DNA of 64,000 bases from NCBI GenBank assembly GCA_020072585.1, contig JAIQGL010000002.1:1-64000 (forward strand). Reading direction: 5' to 3'. A program made the position numbers and the translations under genes. The stretch comes from Terriglobia bacterium (lineage in GTDB: Bacteria > Acidobacteriota > Terriglobia > Terriglobales > Acidobacteriaceae). Each line of letters begins with the position of its first letter. The stretch's first letter is position 1. The notes under the pieces are model-generated. The model saw only the letters and a list, made by a program, of their open reading frames with translations, searched no databases and was not told the DNA's origin. This document shows positions 1 to 6,480 of the stretch, one piece after another.

Positions 1-170
1 AGGTCTGACTAATCTCCGTGTCGAGGTCCTACTGCCTCACTGCACGAGCCCAGCCTGCAACCTGTCTGCTCCAGATTCCTGTTCCGGAGCATATCGCCTC
101 AGAACTTGCTCCTTATTCATGCCATCTCCGTGGTGAAAATTCCCGCACCTGGCAATTCCGGCGATCTCCA

Positions 171-881
171 TCATTCCTCTCGCGCTGCCATGCTTGTTCG
201 CGTCACATTCCACGCCGCCAGCTGGAGCGTATAGGCCAGTTGGGTTATCTGCCGGTGGTCCAGTTTGCCCTCGATGATCGCTCCCTGTAGCCTCTTGATC
301 CCCACCTGTATGCTGTCCGGGTCTTCCATTGTTCCCAGGTCAAGGGTTGCCGTTTTGGCCTCTTCCAGGCGTTCGTGTATGTGGCAAAGCTTCCTGCCTC
401 TCACCCGTGGTGATCCGCATCCACTGCCGTCCAGGTATATATGTTGGCATCGGGCGGCGCGTTGTGCTTTTTCCAGGTTCCGGCGCAACGTTTCCTGGCG
501 TTGCCACTGGTGGTTTTCCACCATGCGCAACCCTGCTTCAAACAGCTTGTGCTCGTCATAATCCACCAGGGACCCGTGCGGACTCCTTTTTGCGTATTCG
601 TGCTCTTCCAGGAATTTCTTGTATTCCAGAAATGCCTGGTAAAACGCCAGGCATAGCTTGCCTTGGGTGGTTTGCTCCCACTTCTTGCGTCCTTCCTGTA
701 TGTAGGCGGCCTGCCCTGCCTCAAAGCGCCGCTGCAACTCCGCCGCTTCCTCTTCTGAATACCACTGCCCCTCGTACTCGTGTGTGGCTTTCGGGTCTTC
801 TCTGCGGTCTCTCGGCCTGATCTCTTTCTCCTCAATTTCTGCTGGATGGCTCCCTGTGTTCCGCATCTTATTTCCGTTCAT
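171..881 (-). CDS. Acidobacterial CGSP/Cys-His motif protein, function unknown
   Basis: A 236-residue soluble, charged protein. The ATG at 881 was chosen over one 27 bases upstream because AGGAGG lies 7 bases before it. The middle is helical and rich in Glu, Arg and Gln. Residues 145-169 carry C145, CGSP from C155, C166 and H169, a Cys3His arrangement that could bind a metal. The C-terminal part (EDPDSIQVGIKRLQ, then a helix ending near YTLQLAAWNV) resembles acidobacterial hypothetical proteins that pair a CGSP-type motif with this tail; that resemblance is from memory. No enzymatic motif is visible. A dispersed repeat begins directly after the stop. The reading frame is secure; the function is not. 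Confidence 0.75.
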   Translation of the reverse strand: MNGNKMRNTGSHPAEIEEKEIRPRDRREDPKATHEYEGQWYSEEEAAELQRRFEAGQAAYIQEGRKKWEQTTQGKLCLAFYQAFLEYKKFLEEHEYAKRSPHGSLVDYDEHKLFEAGLRMVENHQWQRQETLRRNLEKAQRAARCQHIYLDGSGCGSPRVRGRKLCHIHERLEEAKTATLDLGTMEDPDSIQVGIKRLQGAIIEGKLDHRQITQLAYTLQLAAWNVTRTSMAAREE

Positions 882-1130
882 TTCGCATCCTCCTGTATTA
901 AATTCCAATCCTGTAGTTATTCCTTGATCTGCGTTTCATCAGTGCTTATCTGCGGCAATGCTTTGTTTTAGGTTTTCTCCGTGCCTCCGTGGTGAAAATT
1001 CCGTTCTTTTCTGGTCCGTGTGATCGGCGTTTATCAGCGGTAAGGTTTTGTTCTTCAATTTCGGCGATGTTGGGCAATCATGGCAATTCTGGCGATTTTT
1101 TCGTCTACCTACCCCCTCCCCCCCCTATGT

Positions 1131-1170
1131 CAACCCAATACAACCCAAGGGAACCCAAGAGAACCCAAAG
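1131..1170. repeat. Four tandem 10-bp units
   Basis: Four consecutive 10-mers follow one another exactly: caacccaata, caacccaagg, gaacccaaga, gaacccaaag. All share the core AACCCAA, spaced one helical turn apart. They follow a C-rich tract. The role is unknown. Confidence 0.8.
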
Positions 1171-1203
1171 CTGAAAGAATCAGCAGAGGGTCGTGCTTCT
1201 AAA

Positions 1204-1232
1204 ATGGAAAAACCCGGCTGCAAAAGCCGGGT
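1204..1232 (-). terminator. Hairpin, terminator-like on the minus strand
   Basis: ACCCGGCT (1212-1219) pairs with AGCCGGGT (1225-1232) around a 5-base loop. On the minus strand it is followed by a run of T. No minus-strand gene reads into it within the window, so its purpose is unclear. Confidence 0.45.
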
Positions 1233-1429
1233 GTCATAAACTAATAGAATCTTGGAGCGCAGGCGCCCTCGCCTGCGGCTTTTCTCTTCGGACGTCATTC
1301 CGAATAAAATACGAAACTACTCTAGCACCATTTTTCTCCGCTGCAACAAAAAAATCTGTGACCCTCTGCCTGTCAGAGCACGCTTGGTCAGGTTAAAGCA
1401 GATGGCCATCGGCGTGGTAGAATGTGTTC

Positions 1430-1738
1430 ATGGCGAACACACGTAGCTCCACCCTCAGTATCCGCCTGAAACCGGCCACCAAGAAGCGGCTGGCCAGGCT
1501 GGCCAAGACCTCCGGACGAAGCTCGAACTTCCTCATCGCTGACGCGGTGGAGTCTTACGTTGCCGACCAGGAAAAGATGCTGGCGGAGGTCCGCCACGCG
1601 GACCGCAAGGTGAAATCCGGGCACTACATCCGGCATGAGGACATGAAGGCATGGCTCCTCTCCTGGGGCACGGACCACGAGTTGCCGCTTCCCAAATGCG
1701 TTTGCGGCGCGGCGCATGATGAACCGGCGTGCCGGTAG
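1430..1738 (+). CDS. Ribbon-helix-helix antitoxin (RelB/ParD/CopG-like)
   Basis: A 102-residue protein whose first 45 residues look like a ribbon-helix-helix DNA-binding domain: a short strand (STLSIRLKPATKKRLARLAK), then a helix and a second helix (NFLIADAVESYVADQEKML). The C-terminal part would bind the toxin. It overlaps the downstream ParE-like gene by 10 bases, the usual layout of a type II toxin-antitoxin operon. Such antitoxins neutralise the partner and usually repress their own promoter. A GTG at 1424 in the same frame is the alternative start. An unusual Cys/His cluster (CVCGAAHDEPAC) ends the protein. Confidence 0.8.
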   Translation: MANTRSSTLSIRLKPATKKRLARLAKTSGRSSNFLIADAVESYVADQEKMLAEVRHADRKVKSGHYIRHEDMKAWLLSWGTDHELPLPKCVCGAAHDEPACR

Positions 1739-2010
1739 AGATCGTCTGGTCTCCTCAGGCGCTGGCCCGGCTTCAGGAAATCCGCGCCTACGTGGCGCAG
1801 GACAAACCTGAGGCAGCGGCGCGGTTGGCCACGCGCATCGTCGCCGTGGTTGAAGCTCTCCGGAACCATCCACGCCTGGGCCGGGCCGGAACCGAGCCGG
1901 GAATCCGCGAACTGGTCATCGGCGGCACTCCATATGTTGTGCTCTACCGCGTGCGCGGCAAGCGAGTCATCATCAGCACCATCTGGCACGGAGCACAGCG
2001 GAAAGAGTAG
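1729..2010 (+). CDS. ParE/RelE-family toxin
   Basis: A 93-residue protein of typical ParE/RelE-superfamily length. It starts with the family pattern VEIVWSPQALARLQEIRAYV, followed by helices around 'AARLATRIVAVVEALRNHPRLGR' split by turns, and ends with strands REL..GTPYVVLYRV and VIISTIWHG. ParE-type members poison DNA gyrase and RelE-type members cleave mRNA on the ribosome. The shape here, with NHPRLGR and a C-terminal HG, fits ParE better. The GTG start at 1729 lies inside the end of the antitoxin gene, so translation is probably coupled. Confidence 0.85.
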   Translation: MPVEIVWSPQALARLQEIRAYVAQDKPEAAARLATRIVAVVEALRNHPRLGRAGTEPGIRELVIGGTPYVVLYRVRGKRVIISTIWHGAQRKE

Positions 2011-2379
2011 TGAAGGGTAGAGAGCGCCTGCAAGGCGCGGCATTCTTGAGCCCAGGCCGTAAGGCCTGGGTAAGCATGAACAAAGATTGAGCCCCGCGGG
2101 GCGGCACAAAAGGCCGGTTTGGTTCGTTTGAAGAAAGGACGCGCTCTTCAATTCTGCCAGCCACATTGACACCGCAAATCCCTGTCATCCTGACCGACCG
2201 CGCACGACCCTGAACCCTGAGCTTGCGAAGGGAATGGGGAAGTGCGTGGAAGTGGAAGGACCCCGAGGATGATTACATTACGAGTGCCGCATCAGGTAGT
2301 TCTCTTGACAATGTGTGATTTTGGCCGAGCCATGGTTCGTATCAGGGTACGGGCTTCAGGGAGCACAGAAGGAGTAAAT
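2011..2379. other. Intergenic stretch with dispersed repeat
   Basis: No gene seen. It contains copy 1 of the TGTCATCC...CAGGGAGTT repeat at 2183-2305. It also contains inverted short words around 2034-2070, where 'aaggcg' and 'cgccttg'-like segments near 'cccaggccgtaaggcctggg' form a hairpin (CCCAGGCC/GGCCTGGG). Confidence 0.5.
2183..2305 (+). repeat. Repeat A, copy 1
   Basis: It begins TGTCATCCTGACCGACC, contains CCTGAGCTTGCGAAGGG and GGAAGGACCCCG, and ends GCCGCATCAGGTAGTTCTCT. It aligns over its length with 19318-19443. Shorter relatives lie at 41251-41345, 52238-52350 and 52704-52816. Confidence 0.75.
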
Positions 2380-2595
2380 TCATTCTTCTTCTGTCCACCA
2401 GCTTTCGATCCCGTCTTTAAATCTTGCAACGATTGCAGAGCCGTCATAAACAACTAAGCCAATACCACCATGCTGTTCCACCGCATGGGTGGCTGGAATT
2501 CGCCTGGCGTCTTGTTCACCCAGCAACTTCACAAGAACGACCTTGGCTGGTAGCACACGCTGCTTGATCTGGTGCCCAAATGGGTCACGGGTCAT
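2380..2595 (-). CDS. Small protein, third gene of unknown operon
   Basis: A 71-residue protein starting at ATG 2595, with AGGAGG about 9 bases upstream. It starts 17 bases after the preceding gene stops, so it should be the last cistron of the 3440-2380 operon. It contains a hydrophobic stretch around LPAKVVLVKLLG and a C-terminal acidic cluster (WWTEEE). I do not recognise the family. A small chance remains that it is not translated. Confidence 0.55.
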   Translation of the reverse strand: MTRDPFGHQIKQRVLPAKVVLVKLLGEQDARRIPATHAVEQHGGIGLVVYDGSAIVARFKDGIESWWTEEE

Positions 2596-2612
2596 GTCAC
2601 ATGCCTCCTGCT

Positions 2613-2921
2613 TTACTCATCCTGAATAATCTCATCGATTGCGGTATCGACGTCAAGAGCATCTCGGCGTGCTGCATCAAAGATAGCCTCTACTCTATCC
2701 GTAGGATCGTCATCGCTGTTAATAAAGAGCATTACCTGATCTCTCACGTTTGACATCCTGAGCCAACGGCCAGCGCGACCTGTACCTATTACGACGTTGT
2801 ACTTGCCTTTTAAGCTCGCAGTAAATTGGTCATCAGTAGCCGTTGGCTGCCAACGAATTTTTCCTTCATTCGTCGCCGTAACAAGGTAGTCCAAAAACGT
2901 GCTGTCTTTATCTGTAATCAT
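2613..2921 (-). CDS. Hypothetical protein, second gene of unknown operon
   Basis: A 102-residue acidic protein beginning MITDKDSTFLDYLV. The stop of the upstream membrane-protein gene and this ATG are immediately adjacent (TGA then ATG), a sign of tight translational coupling. Predicted structure by eye is an N-terminal helix, a beta-rich middle (IRWQPTA, FTASLKGKYNVVIGTG, RWLRMSN, VMLFINSD) and a C-terminal acidic helix (VDTAIDEIIQDE). The middle resembles small proteins found in variable genomic regions, but I cannot name a Pfam family. Its partner's membrane anchor suggests it may work at the inner membrane face. Confidence 0.7.
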   Translation of the reverse strand: MITDKDSTFLDYLVTATNEGKIRWQPTATDDQFTASLKGKYNVVIGTGRAGRWLRMSNVRDQVMLFINSDDDPTDRVEAIFDAARRDALDVDTAIDEIIQDE

Positions 2922-3440
2922 TCACTTACCATCCTCAGCTCGATTTCGGGCTTCACCAAGGGCACTACTCAGTAACTCTGCCACCTGCAATTGTGTGCTA
3001 GACAGGCGTTTAAGTTTGGCTGGCCTGAAATCATTCACATCTGGTGCCGCAGCCTCATTTGCGATTGAGTTTACAAGGCTACTCGCATTCAAGATGTCAT
3101 TCCTTCGATCCGCCGATAATCCCTTGGGCCATCTAGTTAAGCTTTCCCTACAGCTAGTCATGATTTCCTGCGCCCGTATTCTCACGGCCATCCATTCCCG
3201 TTTGTTTAGATAGTCTCCAATTTGTTCAATATTTCGGCGCGCTTGTTGTAGTTCCTCTGCTAGATTTCTTTTTTCAGCTAAAACCTTCGCATCTTCAGCT
3301 GCCTTTTTTGCCCCTTTCGCAACGTGAAGTACGAACAAGCTGAGGGCGAGACCGGCCACGCTCGCAAATGTCCCTATAATCGTCCACGAGTCAACGCGGG
3401 TGATGGAGCAAACCGATAAAAAGAAAAGAAAGGCGTGCAT
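2922..3440 (-). CDS. Membrane-anchored coiled-coil protein, first gene of unknown operon
   Basis: A 172-residue protein with one N-terminal transmembrane segment (about residues 19-41, WTIIGTFASVAGLALSLFVL). A charged helical stretch follows (residues 42-80, Lys/Glu/Ala rich) that should form a coiled coil, and then a mostly helical cytoplasmic domain. No catalytic motif is visible. The ATG at 3440 has no clear ribosome binding site. The gene is followed without a gap by 2921-2613. Base composition is more AT-rich than the flanking metabolic genes, which suggests acquired DNA. A one-TM anchor with a small soluble partner is common among phage-defence or stress operons, but no effector domain is recognised. 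Confidence 0.7.
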   Translation of the reverse strand: MHAFLFFLSVCSITRVDSWTIIGTFASVAGLALSLFVLHVAKGAKKAAEDAKVLAEKRNLAEELQQARRNIEQIGDYLNKREWMAVRIRAQEIMTSCRESLTRWPKGLSADRRNDILNASSLVNSIANEAAAPDVNDFRPAKLKRLSSTQLQVAELLSSALGEARNRAEDGK

Positions 3441-3609
3441 AAAAAGTGCTTAGACTTAACTATTTTACTTAGCCAGTCATTTTGTTCCAATGTTCACATC
3501 CGAGTTGCAAATTATAACGTGTGCCCAGTCTAAATAGACAAATCTCCATAAAATCCTGCTCATATTCGCTCGCACCGTGACAGCGCATCCCTCTCACGAT
3601 AAATGTCTG

Positions 3610-3670
3610 GGCACGACTTTAGCGTTTAGCCCGGCGCGAGCATCGCGAGCAAGGGCTGCGTAGTCGTGCC
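3610..3670. repeat. Long compound palindrome
   Basis: GGCACGACT (3610-3618) pairs with AGTCGTGCC (3662-3670). Inside, AGCCC (3628-3632) pairs with GGGCT (3653-3657), and inside that CGCGA (3635-3639) pairs with TCGCG (3643-3647). The three nested stems form one rod, as in REP-like elements. Confidence 0.75.
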
Positions 3671-3864
3671 GAAAGACGCAGACAAAGATTTTTCCTTACG
3701 CCGTAGGCTTGCGCGCAGCGAAGCGGAGTGCACACAAAAGATGTGCCGCCCCTGCGGCGCTCGCAATCTTAAAACCCAACTTCCCAGGACTCACGTCCTA
3801 GGGCTCAATAATTCCGCCCTGCGGGCTGCGATACATAAAGCCTTAGAGCTTATCGATTTTTCGC

Positions 3865-3898
3865 TTGACATTCGTCTATCTATCAATAACACTGTTAT
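3865..3898 (+). promoter_or_regulatory. Likely promoter and operator of HTH gene
   Basis: A consensus -35 box TTGACA lies at 3865-3870. The -10 box is not clear (AATAAC at 3885 is a weak candidate). ATAACACTGTTAT at 3886-3898 is a perfect 13-base palindrome ending 3 bases before the ATG and could be an autoregulatory operator. The second HTH gene (start 52043) also has TTGACA upstream, with ACAATA 17 bases further on. Confidence 0.45.
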
Positions 3899-3901
3899 CG
3901 A

Positions 3902-4243
3902 ATGAAAACGTATTCGACGCGCCAAGCCTCCAAGATGCTTGGGCTTTCTTGGGTCGCCCTGGCGCATTACATCAAGGTAGGAAAAGTGCCTCCGCCGCAG
4001 ATATTCAATATCGGCGGTAAGAATATCCACGCCTGGACTGAGGCCGAAATTGAACACGTCCGCAAGCTCCTGCCTAAGATCGCCAACGGCAGGAAAACCC
4101 GTTACAAAAAAAGCAATCAGCAATCAGCAGTCAGTACTGAGCAATCAGCAAAAACAAAGACACCGGCGAAGACGCCGGTGCCAAACAAATCTCGTAACCC
4201 TAAGAAGAAGCAACCATCGCCCAAAGCTAACGCTAAGAGCTAA
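3902..4243 (+). CDS. MerR/excisionase-like HTH protein (module 1)
   Basis: A 113-residue protein. Residues 1-70 form a winged helix-turn-helix of the MerR/excisionase type (STRQASKMLGLSWVALAHYI, then KVPPPQI). It is closely similar to the 90-residue protein at 52043-51771, including the shared block LLPKIANGRKTRY. The tail is Lys/Pro-rich, and residues around 75-85 are encoded by a low-complexity AGCAATCAGC repeat, so part of the tail looks like a repeat insertion. It is probably a DNA-binding regulator of the genes that follow. The downstream leader is shared with the second module. Confidence 0.8.
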   Translation: MKTYSTRQASKMLGLSWVALAHYIKVGKVPPPQIFNIGGKNIHAWTEAEIEHVRKLLPKIANGRKTRYKKSNQQSAVSTEQSAKTKTPAKTPVPNKSRNPKKKQPSPKANAKS

Positions 4244-4259
4244 TGGCTAACGGCTGAAC

Positions 4260-4334
4260 CTTAACGGGCAGCGCCCGGTGCTACCAACACCGAACGCGCC
4301 CTAACCAAAACCGCCTACGGAGAGGCAATTATGG
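4260..4334 (+). promoter_or_regulatory. Conserved leader of HTH module 1
   Basis: This untranslated segment aligns base for base with 51721-51648 on the other strand. Shared words include GCGCCCGRTGCTA, ACACCGAACGCGCCCTAACC and the GGAG-AGGCAA ribosome-binding region before an ATGGC start. GGGC/GCCC and CGGTG/CACCG (4276-4280 with 4288-4292) can form small hairpins in this copy only. It could be an operator or an RNA control element. Confidence 0.7.
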
Positions 4335-4435
4335 CTACCACTGAAGCTACACGTCCCGCCTTTTGGGTGCAACCCGCAGCAAGCACTCGCGCCGCAGCCC
4401 ACTTCACTCAATCCTTAAAGCAGGTGCGCCTATGA
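4331..4435 (+). CDS. 34-residue ORF coupled to downstream gene
   Basis: The ORF starts at ATG 4331 after GGAGAGG, with 6 bases of spacing, and encodes MATTEATRPAFWVQPAAS and so on, ending at TGA 4435. Its stop overlaps the next start as ATGA (4432-4435), so the two should be translated in coupled fashion. The start sits exactly where the 108-residue gene of module 2 (start 51651) begins relative to the shared leader. This is strong positional support that ribosomes initiate here. It may be a leader peptide or the shortened equivalent of the module 2 protein. I do not recognise the peptide. Confidence 0.6.
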   Translation: MATTEATRPAFWVQPAASTRAAAHFTQSLKQVRL

Positions 4436-4773
4436 CCTCCGCGCGCCGCACCGGAAAATCCAGACGCAGAAAGCCTGCCCCATTTGGCAAGCTGCCTTTG
4501 TCCGTCACCAACCGCGACGGGAAAACCACCATCCGCCAGCTTGCTGACCGGCGTATCATCCGGCTGGGCGAGGTCCGAGGCAAGACCGTGGCTTACGTGG
4601 AGCTGTATACCTCCAAGCAGGACAGCCACTCTCTGAACATCCGATTCACTGACAAGACGCGTCTGGCTCTGGCCATCTCACCGGGCTTTACCATCAAGGC
4701 TCAGTATTACAAGGTAGAGGGCTTGGGTGATCCGCAGGTGCTCAAGCGCTGGCCGGAGATCAAAAGCGAATAA
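4432..4773 (+). CDS. Basic protein of unknown function (HTH module 1)
   Basis: A 113-residue protein starting at ATG 4432, which overlaps the stop of the 34-residue ORF (ATGA). A more upstream in-frame start at 4363 is less likely because no ribosome binding site precedes it. The N-terminus is strongly basic (SARRTGKSRRRKP). The rest is beta-rich with VTNRDGKTTIRQL, VAYVELYTSKQDSHSLNIRF and KAQYYKVEGLGD, ending ILKRWPEIKSE-like. The family is not recognised. A DNA- or RNA-binding role is possible from the basic N-terminus alone. Confidence 0.6.
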   Translation: MTSARRTGKSRRRKPAPFGKLPLSVTNRDGKTTIRQLADRRIIRLGEVRGKTVAYVELYTSKQDSHSLNIRFTDKTRLALAISPGFTIKAQYYKVEGLGDPQVLKRWPEIKSE

Positions 4774-4795
4774 TTGCCCTGACCCTCTGTGTGTG

Positions 4796-4824
4796 CCCAT
4801 CCTTCGCGCTTTGCGAAGGATGGG
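4796..4824. terminator. Perfect 12-bp hairpin between convergent genes
   Basis: CCCATCCTTCGC (4796-4807) pairs perfectly with GCGAAGGATGGG (4813-4824) around GCTTT. It sits between the ends of the 4773 (+) and 4857 (-) genes. It has no T-run but could limit read-through both ways. A relative lies at 48816-48848 in the same convergent setting. Confidence 0.55.
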
Positions 4825-4856
4825 ATTCAAAGACTCGCGAGACACAAACTATGATC

Positions 4857-5729
4857 TTACCCCGCCAGAAACTCCGCTGTCTCCTTTAAAAACAAATCCA
4901 GCTGGTCATGGTGCACCCAGTGTCCGGCCTTCGGCACCTTGATCATGCGGCAGTTGCGCATGGCCTTTACGCGGGGATCTTCTTCTGGCACCGGAGCAAA
5001 ACTTTCCAGTCCCCAGAAGAGCAGGGTGGGAGAGGCGATCTGTCCGTAGATTTCAGCGGTATCAGAAAGAGTATGGCCGAAAGGAGAGATGGCGCGGGCA
5101 TAGTTATCAAACTTCCAGGTGAGGCAGCCCTCGGAGTCCCAGTTGGTGCCGTGCAGTGTGAGATGGCGCGCGACCTCATTGCTCAGGTGCGGATTGGCTT
5201 CCTTCATCCGGGCCATGGCGGCGTCAAGGCTGGGATACGATTTCAACTTGCGCTTTTCAATGTCACGCCGCGCTTCCAGCCAGTAGCGCAGCCTGCCGGA
5301 AGCTGGCCCATGCACGCGATGGGCTGGCGGGAATCCAATGCCTTCAATGGAGACGGCCTTGGAAACGCGGCCGGGATAGACGCCCGCGTAGTGCAGCACA
5401 ACGATGCCGCCCAGGGAATGGCCGACGAGGCGGATCGGGAATTCGTCAATGATATCGAGCAGCGCGGAGAGATCGAGCACATGTTCAGCGACGTTGTACA
5501 TTGCGCCGGGCGCCCAGGCGCTGTTGCCGTGTCCGCGCAGGTCAAGTGCGTAGACGTGGTAATGCTCGCGCAGGGAGCGCGCTACCCAGTCCCAGCTGCG
5601 GGCGTGGTCAAGCCCGCCGTGGACGAGCACCAGCGCGGGTTTGCCGTCTTGCCCGTAGTCCCAGAATTGCAGCTTCAAGCGATCAGAGTAAAAAAAGTGT
5701 GAGATCGGTTCCATTGTCATGGGTTCCAT
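4857..5729 (-). CDS. Alpha/beta hydrolase
   Basis: A 290-residue alpha/beta-hydrolase-fold enzyme. It has an oxyanion-hole region LVLVHGGLDHARSW (about 33-46), DLRGHGNS (63-70) and the nucleophile elbow GHSLGG with Ser105. A C-terminal GHWVHHD supplies the catalytic His (about residue 273). No signal peptide is seen, so it is likely cytoplasmic. I chose ATG 5729; the frame stays open upstream to 5984, but that part overlaps the divergent gene at 5857. The substrate is unknown; esterase or haloalkane-dehalogenase-like chemistry is typical of this fold. Confidence 0.85.
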   Translation of the reverse strand: MEPMTMEPISHFFYSDRLKLQFWDYGQDGKPALVLVHGGLDHARSWDWVARSLREHYHVYALDLRGHGNSAWAPGAMYNVAEHVLDLSALLDIIDEFPIRLVGHSLGGIVVLHYAGVYPGRVSKAVSIEGIGFPPAHRVHGPASGRLRYWLEARRDIEKRKLKSYPSLDAAMARMKEANPHLSNEVARHLTLHGTNWDSEGCLTWKFDNYARAISPFGHTLSDTAEIYGQIASPTLLFWGLESFAPVPEEDPRVKAMRNCRMIKVPKAGHWVHHDQLDLFLKETAEFLAG

Positions 5730-5856
5730 GTTTTTAAAGCGCGTCGCCACTAGCATTCTAACGTGCAGCTCTGGAGATTGACGATTTGACGGATCCGCTC
5801 GCTGGCCCTTAGACTCGCCATTCCGCGCTCGTGCGCACGGATCGGAGGCCCAAAAA

Positions 5857-6273
5857 ATGTTGCCCAATGCATACGGACAAGCCATCAGTCTGGAGAGCGC
5901 CAGAAAAGCCGCAGCCGCGGCGCTGGCTGAAGCCGCCAGGAACCACTGGACCATGGCGGTTGCCGTGGTTGATCCTAACGGCACGCTGATCTACTACGAG
6001 AAAATGGACAACACGCAGCTGGGGAGCGCCAACGTCGCCGTCGCAAAAGCCCGGTCGGCGGCGCTGTTCAAACGTCCGACCAAGGCATTTCAGGATGCGC
6101 TGGCCGGTGGCGGGGCCGGTTTGCGCGTGATGGCGCTGGAAGGCGCGGTGCCGGTGGAAGGCGGACTGCCTCTGCTGGCCGATGGCAAAATCGTTGGCGC
6201 GATTGGCCTCTCCGGCGACACCAGCGAACACGATGGCCAGTGCGCCCAGGCAGGCGCGAGCACCATCAAATAA
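5857..6273 (+). CDS. GlcG/HbpS-like heme-binding family protein
   Basis: A 138-residue protein with the compact GlcG/HbpS (DUF336) pattern: an N-terminal helix (ARKAAAAALAEAARN), AVAVVDPNGTLIYYEKMD, a helix ALFKRPTKAFQDAL, then GAVPVEGGLPLLADGKIVGAIGLSG. Family members bind heme or cobalamin-type ligands, or act in glycolate loci. The exact role here is unknown. It is divergent from the hydrolase at 5729. A strong terminator follows, so it is probably monocistronic. The start is somewhat uncertain because no strong ribosome binding site precedes ATG 5857. Confidence 0.85.
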   Translation: MLPNAYGQAISLESARKAAAAALAEAARNHWTMAVAVVDPNGTLIYYEKMDNTQLGSANVAVAKARSAALFKRPTKAFQDALAGGGAGLRVMALEGAVPVEGGLPLLADGKIVGAIGLSGDTSEHDGQCAQAGASTIK

Positions 6274-6296
6274 GTATTAGAAATTTTGATCTGCCA

Positions 6297-6332
6297 AGCT
6301 CGCTGCCCGCAGGGTGGCGAGCTCTTTTTTTT
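6297..6332 (+). terminator. Rho-independent terminator
   Basis: A 12-bp stem (AGCTCGC 6297-6303 with GCGAGCT 6317-6323, extended inwards by TGCCC/GGGTG) around a GCA loop, followed by CTTTTTTTT. It ends the 5857-6273 transcript. Confidence 0.9.
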
Positions 6333-6480
6333 ACAAGCGAAAGAGCTAACGCCCCTGCCCGAGTTCAAGTGAAAGTTTTTTCGGCACTTCATTTTCAATT
6401 TCTCGCCCCCGGTTTTTGGGCTTTCATCGGGGCGTGAGCTGTGGCACCATGAATTTTCCCCGCAGGAAGGACCCTTATTT

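Larger units (their letters stand above)
882..1429. other. Intergenic stretch with repeats, no gene
   Basis: I see no convincing gene here. It holds a copy of the 'cctccgtggtgaaaa / tttatcagcggtaagg' repeat (about 935-1052), a copy of the GGCAAT/GGCGATT repeat (1061-1101), four 10-bp tandem units (1131-1170), a hairpin (1204-1232) and a palindromic GC-rich repeat (1254-1278). The leader of the antitoxin gene lies at the right end. Confidence 0.6.
3441..3901. other. Intergenic region upstream of HTH module
   Basis: No gene seen. It holds a long compound hairpin (3610-3670), other short palindromic words (GGACTCACGTCCTAGGG near 3786) and the promoter area of the HTH gene (3865-3901). Confidence 0.5.

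Noticed and set aside
35-118. 27-codon ORF on the minus strand after the CGSP gene
   Set aside because: It has a weak GGAG ahead of the start, but it is very short, lies in repeat DNA and shows no similarity to anything seen.
1131-1170. CRISPR-like array
   Set aside because: The units are 10 bases with no spacers and no cas genes are present.
1-5000. Prophage
   Set aside because: No capsid, tail, terminase or integrase genes are visible; only accessory genes and repeats.
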